Shown piece after piece: positions 1 to 5,978 of a stretch of DNA of 5,978 nucleotides. Positions within the stretch are counted from its first letter, which is position 1; every line of letters starts with the position of its first letter. Made by a program: the position numbers and the translations under genes. This DNA comes from an uncultured Pseudorhodoferax sp. (GTDB lineage: Bacteria; Pseudomonadota; Gammaproteobacteria; Burkholderiales; Burkholderiaceae), in NCBI GenBank assembly GCA_913776795.1, contig CAJYRH010000145.1, positions 1 through 5,978 of the forward strand, given 5' to 3'. The notes below the pieces were generated by a model. The model was not told the origin of the DNA, made no database searches, and saw only the letters and a list, made by a program, of their open reading frames with translations.

Positions 1-1681
<1,681 letters not shown>

Positions 1682-1737
1682 TCCAATTCCTTCGCCTGCG
1701 GCTTCGGTGCGAGCGTCTTCTGGCAGCCAGGCGACGC

Positions 1738-2571
1738 TCATGCCGCCTTCTTGAGTTTGGGATCGAGCATGTCGCGCACGCCGTCGCCCAGCAGCTGCAG
1801 CGAGAGTGCGGTCAGGATGATGGCCAGGCCCGGGAACAGCACGACCCAGAACGCGCGGTCGGCGTACTGCTGGCTGCCCGCGACCATGGTGCCCCAGGTC
1901 GGGATCTCGGGCGGCACGCCCACGCCCAGGAAGGAAAGGCCGGCCTCGGCCAGGATGGCGTAGGCGAAGATGAACGAGCCCTGCACCAGGATGGGCGAGA
2001 GCAGGTTGGGCAGCACGTGGTGCCACAAGATGTGCGGCGTGCGCGCGCCGATGGCGCGGGCCGCCTCCACGAACAGCAGCTCGCGCACCACCAGCGTGGA
2101 GGCCCGCACCACCCGCGCCACGCGCGGCGTGTAGACCAGCACCAGAGCCAGCACCACGTTGGTCAGCGAGGGGCCGAGGATGGCGACCAGCGCGATGGCC
2201 AGCAGGATGTCGGGGAAGCTCATCATGGCGTCGACCACGCGCATGATGGGCGCGTCGAGCCGGCGAAAGAAGCCGGCGACGAGGCCCACGAGCGTGCCGA
2301 ACACCACCGAGCCCAAGGCCGTCATCGCGGCAATCGACAGCGAGTAGCGCGCGCCGTGCACCACGCGGGCATAGAGGTCGCGACCCAGCTCGTCGGTGCC
2401 CAGCAGGTGCTCGGCGCTGGGGGCCTTCAGGCGATCGAGCACGGCCGTGTCGTTGGGGTCGGCGCTCGCGAAGACCGAGGCGCCCAGGGCCAGCACCACG
2501 ATGGCGGCCAGCACGATGGCCGACAGCAGCACGATGCGGCGGCGGAACAAGCGGGTGAGGACGGCTTTCAT
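1738..2571 (-). CDS. DppC/OppC-type ABC permease
   Basis: Inner-membrane permease subunit, 277 residues, of the binding-protein-dependent transport family. An N-terminal hydrophobic segment (about 13-34) precedes the family hallmark [21 protein letters not shown] at about 55-75. Further membrane segments lie near 77-101, 121-147, 198-218 and 242-262. The cytoplasmic EAA loop, which docks on the ATPase, is at 169-190 (EAARAIGAR, then [10 protein letters not shown]). The C-terminal [17 protein letters not shown] at 211-227 is also typical of DppC. Length is normal. The ATG has AAGG 8 nt upstream, inside the last codons of the DppB-like gene, whose stop is 3 bp away, so translation of the two is probably coupled. 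The downstream ATPase frame can also start at an ATG overlapping this gene's stop. The substrate cannot be inferred from the permease. Confidence 0.96.
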   Translation of the reverse strand: MKAVLTRLFRRRIVLLSAIVLAAIVVLALGASVFASADPNDTAVLDRLKAPSAEHLLGTDELGRDLYARVVHGARYSLSIAAMTALGSVVFGTLVGLVAGFFRRLDAPIMRVVDAMMSFPDILLAIALVAILGPSLTNVVLALVLVYTPRVARVVRASTLVVRELLFVEAARAIGARTPHILWHHVLPNLLSPILVQGSFIFAYAILAEAGLSFLGVGVPPEIPTWGTMVAGSQQYADRAFWVVLFPGLAIILTALSLQLLGDGVRDMLDPKLKKAA

Positions 2572-2574
2572 GGC

Positions 2575-3516
2575 TTACACCTTGACCCGGGGATCGACCA
2601 CCGCATAGAGCATGTCGATCGCGAAGTTGATGAACACGTAGATTGCCGCGATGACCAGCAGCGCGCCCTGGATCACCGGATAGTCGCGCCGCAGCACGGC
2701 GTTGACCACGAGGTTGCCGACACCGGGCAGGCCGAACACGGTCTCGGTCACGACGGCGCCGCCGATCATGAGCGCGGTGGTCAGGCCCACCACCGTGACG
2801 ATGGGCACCATGGCGTTGCGCAGCGCGTGCTTGAGCACGACGATGCCTTCGCCCAGGCCCTTGGCGCGGGCGGTGCGCACGTAGTCCTCGCCCAGCACGT
2901 CGAGCATGGAGGCGCGCGTGAAGCGCGTGATCAACGCCGAGTTGAGCAGGCCCAGCACGGTCGCCGGCAGCACCAGCGCATGCAGGCGCTCGGCCAGCGG
3001 CGCACCAGGGTCGCCGTAGCCCGAGACCGGAAACCAGCCCATCTTCACGGCGAAGATCTGGATCAGCACGATGCCCAGCCAGAAGCTCGGCACGCTGGCG
3101 CCCAGCATCGCGATGCCGGTGAAGGCCTGGTCCACGGCCTTGCCGCGGAACACGGCCGAGACGATGCCGCAAGGAATGCCGATGAGCGCGGCCAGGCCCA
3201 CGGCCATCAGCGTCAGCAGCGCCGTGGGTTCAGCGCGCTGCGCCAGGGCCTGCGTGACGGGCTGCTGCAGGAAGATGGAATCGCCCAGGTTGCCCTGCAG
3301 CACCTCGCGCAGCCAGTAGCCGAACTGCACGGGTAAGGGCTTGTCGAGCCCGTACTGCTGCTGCACGCGCGCGATGTCGGCGGCCGTGGCCTGCTCGCCC
3401 AGCAGCACGGCCACGGGGTCGCCCGAGGCCGCGCGCGTCAGGATGAAGACCAGCACGGCGACGATCGCCAGCACGGCCAGCATGCCGGCGGCCTTGGAGA
3501 GGATGAAACGGTGCAC
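2575..3516 (-). CDS. DppB/OppB-type ABC permease (GTG start)
   Basis: Inner-membrane permease subunit, 313 residues, partner of the DppC-like protein. The N-terminal region is diagnostic: a first membrane segment at about 9-27, then [15 protein letters not shown] and the periplasmic [18 protein letters not shown] stretch (52-69). Other membrane segments lie near 97-119, 134-157, 178-194, 235-257 and 282-303. The EAA-type docking loop runs over 211-240 ([11 protein letters not shown], then [11 protein letters not shown]), and [10 protein letters not shown] at 258-267 is the usual DppB motif. The start is GTG, chosen because a full AAGGAGG Shine-Dalgarno lies 7 nt upstream (3524-3530) and the protein then begins exactly like its family ([12 protein letters not shown]). 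It follows the binding-protein gene after a 169-bp non-coding spacer and is 3 bp from the next permease. Confidence 0.96.
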   Translation of the reverse strand: MHRFILSKAAGMLAVLAIVAVLVFILTRAASGDPVAVLLGEQATAADIARVQQQYGLDKPLPVQFGYWLREVLQGNLGDSIFLQQPVTQALAQRAEPTALLTLMAVGLAALIGIPCGIVSAVFRGKAVDQAFTGIAMLGASVPSFWLGIVLIQIFAVKMGWFPVSGYGDPGAPLAERLHALVLPATVLGLLNSALITRFTRASMLDVLGEDYVRTARAKGLGEGIVVLKHALRNAMVPIVTVVGLTTALMIGGAVVTETVFGLPGVGNLVVNAVLRRDYPVIQGALLVIAAIYVFINFAIDMLYAVVDPRVKV

Positions 3517-3523
3517 GGCGACG

Positions 3524-3530
3524 CCTCCTT
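3524..3530 (-). promoter_or_regulatory. Shine-Dalgarno AAGGAGG of the DppB-like gene
   Basis: Read on the minus strand, AAGGAGG sits 7 nt before the GTG at 3516. It is a perfect anti-16S match and is what decides the GTG start. It also gives the permeases their own strong ribosome entry after the structured spacer, instead of relying on coupling to the binding-protein gene. Confidence 0.8.
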
Positions 3531-3554
3531 CCGGTTGCTAAAACTTGTCGTTGC

Positions 3555-3578
3555 CAGAGTCCTGCGATGCAGGCTCTG
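3555..3578 (-). other. Hairpin in operon spacer
   Basis: CAGAG-T-CCTGC pairs with GCAGGCTCTG around a 3-nt GAT loop (plus-strand reading), giving ten base pairs with one bulged T. In the minus-strand transcript, TTTT appears only about a dozen bases after the stem, too far for a standard intrinsic terminator. A weak terminator or mRNA processing/stability structure is possible. Confidence 0.45.
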
Positions 3579-3650
3579 CCACGGGTCCGAAGGCCGCGGA
3601 GCAGGCCGTGCCAGGGCACCCGCGGAACTGGCTCTGCCAAGCCGCTGGGT

Positions 3651-3685
3651 GCGCCCCCTTGGGGAGCGCCGCAGGCGCCTGGGGG
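3651..3685 (-). other. Nested GC-rich dyads beside the binding-protein stop codon
   Basis: GCGCCCC (3652-3658 within GCGCCCCC) faces GGGG-A-GCGC (3661-3669), an imperfect stem with a bulged A. An alternative stem pairs GCGCC (3666-3670) with GGCGC (3674-3678) over a GCA loop, and the C-run at 3655-3658 could also pair with the G-run at 3681-3685. The structures are mutually exclusive. They abut the TAA at 3686-3688. No U-tract is seen in the transcript. Confidence 0.45.
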
Positions 3686-5239
3686 TTACTTGATTCTTGC
3701 GTTCCAGAAGAACGGCCAGGTGGCCGGCACATAGCCGTCCAGCGCAGGGCTCTTGGCCGACAGGCCGCTGAACTTGCCCACGTTGATGTAAGGCACCTCG
3801 TCGTAAACGATCTGCTGCACCTTGCCCCACAGCGCGCCGCGCTTGGCCGGGTCGGTCTCGGCGTTGAAGGCGGCCAGCGCGGCCTGCTTGGTCGGCGTCT
3901 CCCACCAGCCCGGAGCACCGTCGCCCAGTTGCGGCGGCGACAGCATGGGCTCGGGGAACTGGCCCGAGTGGGTGACGTAGATGTCCCAGAGCTTGGCGTC
4001 GTTGCGGCGCTGCACCAGCGTGGCCCAGTCGACCACGTTGAGCTCGGCCTTGAAGCCGGCGCGCTTGAGCTGCTCGGCCATCAGCAGCGCCATGTTGTAG
4101 TGGAAGTCGTACTGGCGGCTGGTCAGCACGCGGATCGGCTCGCCTTTGTAGCCGGCCTTGGCCGCGAGTTCCTTGGCTTTGGCCGCGTTGCGCTGGTTGT
4201 ACTGGTCGGTGCCGGCCGTCGAGAAGAACGGCGAGCCCTTGGGGAAGTGGTTGCCTTCCACGGTGAAGAAGCGCGTGTCGCCGAAACCGGCGGCCAGCAT
4301 CTCGCCCTCGCCCAGCGCGGTCTGCAAGGCCTGGCGCAGCGGCTGGTTGGCCATCACGCCTTCCTTGGTGTTGAGCACCAGGTAGGGGAAGCCGAAGGAC
4401 GGCGTCAGCACGGGCACGGTCTTGCCGGCGGCCTTCTCCAGGCGGCTCAGGGCTTCTGTGGGCAGCAGGTCGGCGAAGTCGTACTGGCCGGCCAGCGCGC
4501 CTTCCACGCGCGTGTTGGCGTTGGGCACGGGCACGAAGCGCAGCTCGCCGATCAGGGCCTCGCGCTTGCCGCCGTAGCCGCTGGCCGGTTCCTTGCGCGT
4601 TGCGTACTTGTCGAAGCGTTCGAGCAACAGATACTGGTCGGGCCGCCGCTCCTTGAACTTGTAGGGGCCGGTGCCAACGAACTCTTTGAGCGGCGTGGCA
4701 ATGGATTCCTTGGCCATGATGGCGGCCATGCCGCTGGGCAGCGCCAGCTGGGCCAGCAGCGGTGCGTAGGGCGCGGTCAGCGCGATCTCCACGGTCCCCG
4801 GCCCCTTGGCCTGGATGTGGGCGAGCTGCTTGCCCACGGCCTTGCCGCGCGGGGCCTGCTCGACCCAGCGCTGCAGGCTGGCGACCACGTCATCGGCCGT
4901 GAGCGCACGACCGCTGTGCAGCTGCACGTCCTTGCGCAGCGCGATGGTGTAGACCTTGCCGTCGGCCGAGATCTTGGGCATGCCCTCGGCCAGCATGGGC
5001 ACCACCTTCCATTGGGCGTCGAAGGTGTAGAGCGTCTCGTAGACGTGCTGCATGATGGTGCCGACCAGGTCGGCCGTGCTGGCCATCGGATCCAGCGTCT
5101 GCGGCTCGGCCACCATGGCCAATGTGGCGTGCGCGCGCGGCGCCTGGGCCAGGGCCTGCTGGGCGGTGGGCAGCAGCAGCGCCAGGACCGCGGCGGCATG
5201 CACCAGATTGCGGCGGCGAAGGATGGGGGTGATGCTCAT
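3686..5239 (-). CDS. Periplasmic substrate-binding protein, SBP_bac_5 family (peptide/opine type)
   Basis: Extracytoplasmic binding protein, 517 residues, which captures the ligand and delivers it to the permeases. Residues 1-31 form a signal peptide: LRRRNLVH, a hydrophobic core, then an ALA site with cleavage likely before Gln32. There is no lipobox Cys, so the product should be soluble in the periplasm. The RRNLV stretch fits a Tat twin-arginine motif. The mature part has family hallmarks: AEPQTLDPMAST (44-55), LRKDVQLHSGRALTADDVV (101-119), GTGPYKFKE (189-197) and SGMAAIMAKE. In the C-terminal lobe, residues 422-433 read VTHSGQFPEPML where DppA-like proteins carry a GW..D..DP motif holding the peptide amino terminus, so the ligand may not be an ordinary dipeptide. 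The ATG at 5239 is preceded by AGGAG 7 nt upstream and directly opens the signal peptide; upstream in-frame codons belong to the AT-rich control region. It is the first gene of the leftward operon. Confidence 0.95.
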   Translation of the reverse strand: MSITPILRRRNLVHAAAVLALLLPTAQQALAQAPRAHATLAMVAEPQTLDPMASTADLVGTIMQHVYETLYTFDAQWKVVPMLAEGMPKISADGKVYTIALRKDVQLHSGRALTADDVVASLQRWVEQAPRGKAVGKQLAHIQAKGPGTVEIALTAPYAPLLAQLALPSGMAAIMAKESIATPLKEFVGTGPYKFKERRPDQYLLLERFDKYATRKEPASGYGGKREALIGELRFVPVPNANTRVEGALAGQYDFADLLPTEALSRLEKAAGKTVPVLTPSFGFPYLVLNTKEGVMANQPLRQALQTALGEGEMLAAGFGDTRFFTVEGNHFPKGSPFFSTAGTDQYNQRNAAKAKELAAKAGYKGEPIRVLTSRQYDFHYNMALLMAEQLKRAGFKAELNVVDWATLVQRRNDAKLWDIYVTHSGQFPEPMLSPPQLGDGAPGWWETPTKQAALAAFNAETDPAKRGALWGKVQQIVYDEVPYINVGKFSGLSAKSPALDGYVPATWPFFWNARIK

Positions 5240-5272
5240 CGAGGCTCTCCTGATGGATCCGGAATGCACCGG

Positions 5273-5382
5273 AAGTGTGAAAGTAAATTTCAGACAAACG
5301 AACTTTGCGCGAGGATTGCAAGTTCCACACCAGGGTTTTCCCGGTATATCACCCGTATAACTGAAATAAACTTTCTTCACTT
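5273..5382. repeat. Long imperfect inverted repeat flanking the divergent promoters
   Basis: Arm 1 (5273-5293) and the reverse complement of arm 2 (5361-5382) align over 22 columns with 18 identities, 3 mismatches and one 1-base gap. The shared blocks are AAGTG, GAAAGT and TTTCAG. Consequently each gene has the same element in sense orientation upstream of its start, about 33 bp from the binding-protein ATG and 15 bp from the Rid ATG. Paired operators of one regulator, or matching leader elements, are the likely readings. No regulator gene is in the window. Confidence 0.5.
5317..5332 (-). promoter_or_regulatory. Candidate sigma54 (-24/-12) promoter for the importer operon
   Basis: On the minus strand the sequence reads TGGTGTGGAACTTGCA. 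Against the sigma54 consensus TGGCACGNNNNTTGCW it matches 9 of 12 defined positions. It includes the near-invariant GG and GC with exactly 10 nt between them and a full TTGCA at -12. Transcription would begin near 5306, giving a leader of about 67 nt before the ATG at 5239. Deviations are at the CAC after TGG. An activator site would be expected further upstream, inside or beyond the Rid gene, and none was recognised. Confidence 0.35.
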
Positions 5383-5397
5383 TCCACAGGAGCCTCC

Positions 5398-5787
5398 ATG
5401 CCACTCGAATACCTGGGCAACCCGCCCGCCGCCTCCGACCGCCAGGTGCGCCCGTTCTCGCCCGCGGTGCGCGCCGGCGACTTCATCTATGTGTCGGGGC
5501 AGGTGCCCGGCAACGCCCAGGGCGAGATCGTCGTGGGCGGCATCGAGGCGCAGACGCGCCAGGTCATGGAGAACCTGAAAGCCGCGCTGGCGCTGGCCGG
5601 CGCCACGCTGGACGATGTCTGCAAGAGCAACTGCTGGCTGCACGACGCGCGCGACTTCGGCGCGTTCAACCGCATCTACCTGGAGTACTTCCCGAACGGC
5701 AAGCCCGCGCGCTCGACGACCGAGGCGCGGCTGATGGTCGATGCCAAGGTCGAGATCGACGTCATCGCCTACAAGCCCAAGGGCTGA
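5398..5787 (+). CDS. RidA/YjgF/YER057c/UK114 family protein (probable enamine/imine deaminase)
   Basis: Small cytosolic protein of 129 residues, normal for the family, whose members assemble as trimers with active sites between subunits. Those with the active-site arginine hydrolyse reactive enamines/imines, such as 2-aminoacrylate released by PLP enzymes, to keto acids and ammonia. Visible family features are FIYVSGQVPGN (29-39), the helix QTRQVMENLKAALALAGATLDDV (52-74), DFGAFNRIYLEYF (86-98) and the terminal PARSTTEARL-VEIDVIAY block. Arg105 aligns with catalytic Arg105 of E. coli RidA; Ser33, Asn91 and Glu119 match its Ser30, Asn88 and Glu120. Phe20 replaces Tyr17 and Thr107 replaces Cys107, so this is probably not archetypal RidA but another Rid subgroup that keeps the Arg. 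The ATG is supported by AGGAG 5 nt upstream. It is divergent from the importer, which suggests a shared catabolic role. Confidence 0.93.
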   Translation: MPLEYLGNPPAASDRQVRPFSPAVRAGDFIYVSGQVPGNAQGEIVVGGIEAQTRQVMENLKAALALAGATLDDVCKSNCWLHDARDFGAFNRIYLEYFPNGKPARSTTEARLMVDAKVEIDVIAYKPKG

Positions 5788-5813
5788 CCCACGCGCCGCG
5801 GAGCAGGCGCTCG

Positions 5814-5833
5814 GCCCGGCGTCCATGCCGGGC
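5814..5833. other. Perfect 7-bp stem downstream of the Rid gene
   Basis: GCCCGGC (5814-5820) and GCCGGGC (5827-5833) form a perfect stem with a 6-nt GTCCAT loop, 26 bp after the Rid stop. It is a candidate transcription end, but no T-run follows on either strand, so intrinsic termination is unproven. Confidence 0.4.
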
Positions 5834-5863
5834 GCCCTGGACGGATCCATGACGGCACCGTCG

Positions 5864-5882
5864 CGCAGGCGCAGCGCCTGCG
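5864..5882. other. Near-perfect 19-bp palindrome between convergent genes
   Basis: CGCAGGCGC (5864-5872) and GCGCCTGCG (5874-5882) are exact reverse complements around a single A; as RNA this would be a 7-bp stem with a 5-nt loop. It begins 4 bp after the stop of the leftward gene entering from the right edge, and lies about 75 bp after the Rid stop. This is the place for a bidirectional terminator, but there is no T-tract. Confidence 0.45.
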
Positions 5883-5886
5883 GGCT

Positions 5887-5978
5887 TCACATTGTCCCGC
5901 GCACCCGCTCGAACACCTTCCAGAACGCCTGCGCCTGCGTGGTCGCGAAGTTGATGCGCATCAGCGTGCCGGGCTTGC
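5887..5978 (-). CDS. C-terminal end of an unidentified protein (5' part beyond the window)
   Basis: An open minus-strand frame enters at the right edge and ends with TGA at 5887-5889, giving 29 visible residues that start KPGTLMRINFATTQ and finish FERVRGTM. Codons are strongly G/C-ending, as in the neighbouring genes, and the frame stops just before a palindrome, which supports a real gene end. The LMRINFATT pattern is reminiscent of the C-terminal strand of fold-type I PLP enzymes of the MalY/PatB kind (xxRLNFxxP). That is a weak resemblance on a short piece and should not be used as an annotation. It converges on the Rid gene. Confidence 0.55.
   Translation of the reverse strand, partial: KPGTLMRINFATTQAQAFWKVFERVRGTM

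Larger units (their letters stand above)
3545..3685 (-). repeat. Hairpin-rich intergenic spacer, probable dispersed intergenic repeat
   Basis: This non-coding stretch lies between the binding-protein stop and the DppB-like start. It holds three consecutive dyads: 3555-3578, 3594-3625 and 3651-3685. It also contains the direct repeat GGCTCTGCCA at 3572-3581 and 3630-3639. The CCCCTTGGGGAGCGCC block beside the stop codon resembles, from memory, sequences scattered between genes in Comamonadaceae genomes; this was not checked. No T-tract follows any stem directly, so I do not call a classic terminator. In the transcript the hairpins would lie just 3' of the binding-protein coding region, where REP-like elements in other importer operons (malE-malF is the textbook case) stabilise the upstream message. 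That role is inferred here. Confidence 0.6.
5240..5397. promoter_or_regulatory. Divergent control region between importer operon and Rid gene
   Basis: This 158-bp region has a conspicuous AT-rich core (about 5280-5385) in an otherwise GC-rich window. Both flanking genes read away from it, each with a Shine-Dalgarno: AGGAG at 5247-5251 (minus strand) and at 5388-5392 (plus strand, 5 nt before the ATG). It contains a long imperfect inverted repeat (5273-5293 with 5361-5382), a smaller dyad AACTTTGC/GCAAGTT (5301-5308 with 5318-5324), and a sigma54-like element on the minus strand. A TATAAC hexamer at 5356-5361 could be a -10 for the Rid gene, but I find no convincing -35 at the right distance. 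Confidence 0.7.

Noticed and set aside
3555..3578. Rho-independent terminator after the binding-protein gene
   Set aside because: The stem is good, but the only T-run in the transcript is about a dozen bases beyond it, so I kept it as a hairpin only.
5356..5361. Complete sigma70 promoter for the Rid gene
   Set aside because: TATAAC is a fair -10, but no -35-like hexamer lies 16-18 bp upstream; TTGCAA at 5316-5321 is too far away.
5240..5404. N-terminal extension of the binding-protein frame to 5404
   Set aside because: The extra 55 codons cover the promoter region, include AT-rich non-coding-like sequence, and would bury the signal peptide. ATG 5239 has a good Shine-Dalgarno and opens the signal peptide directly.
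3545..5578. A 677-codon plus-strand open frame
   Set aside because: It lies antisense to the binding-protein gene, crosses the AT-rich control region and then overlaps the Rid gene out of frame. No coherent protein family is visible.

Overview
This GC-rich window has the codon use and intergenic style of a betaproteobacterium. The family is most likely Comamonadaceae (Acidovorax/Variovorax-like), but that is an impression from protein style and from one intergenic repeat, not a database result. Almost all of it is a canonical ABC importer locus of the peptide/nickel/opine (Dpp/Opp/Gsi) class, read leftwards, with a divergent Rid-family gene on the right.

Layout from right to left. Positions 5887-5978 (-) hold the last 29 codons of a gene that enters from beyond the right edge. 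Positions 5788-5886 are a convergent intergenic region with two strong palindromes. Positions 5398-5787 (+) encode a 129-residue RidA/YjgF-family protein. Positions 5240-5397 are a strikingly AT-rich divergent control region containing a long imperfect inverted repeat and a sigma54-like -24/-12 element that faces the transporter. Positions 3686-5239 (-) encode a secreted SBP_bac_5 binding protein. Positions 3517-3685 are a non-coding spacer full of hairpins, probably a dispersed repeat. Positions 2575-3516 (-) and 1738-2571 (-) encode the two permeases, 3 bp apart. From 1681 down to the left edge (-) runs a single polypeptide with two ATP-binding domains, cut off by the window before its stop.

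How the genes work together: the binding protein captures a ligand in the periplasm, the DppB-like and DppC-like permeases form the channel, and the fused double ATPase drives import. Binding-protein, permease, permease, ATPase on one strand with tight or overlapping junctions implies one operon. The hairpin-rich spacer after the binding-protein gene may let that gene be expressed in excess. The Rid protein would deaminate reactive enamines/imines made by PLP enzymes during catabolism of the imported compound; this link is inferred from position only. The ligand is unknown, and the binding protein lacks the Asp-rich motif by which DppA-type proteins hold a peptide N-terminus.

I see no defence system, mobile element, CRISPR array, tRNA or rRNA, and no clearly new system. 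The items most worth checking are the divergent control region, the spacer repeat and the ligand question.
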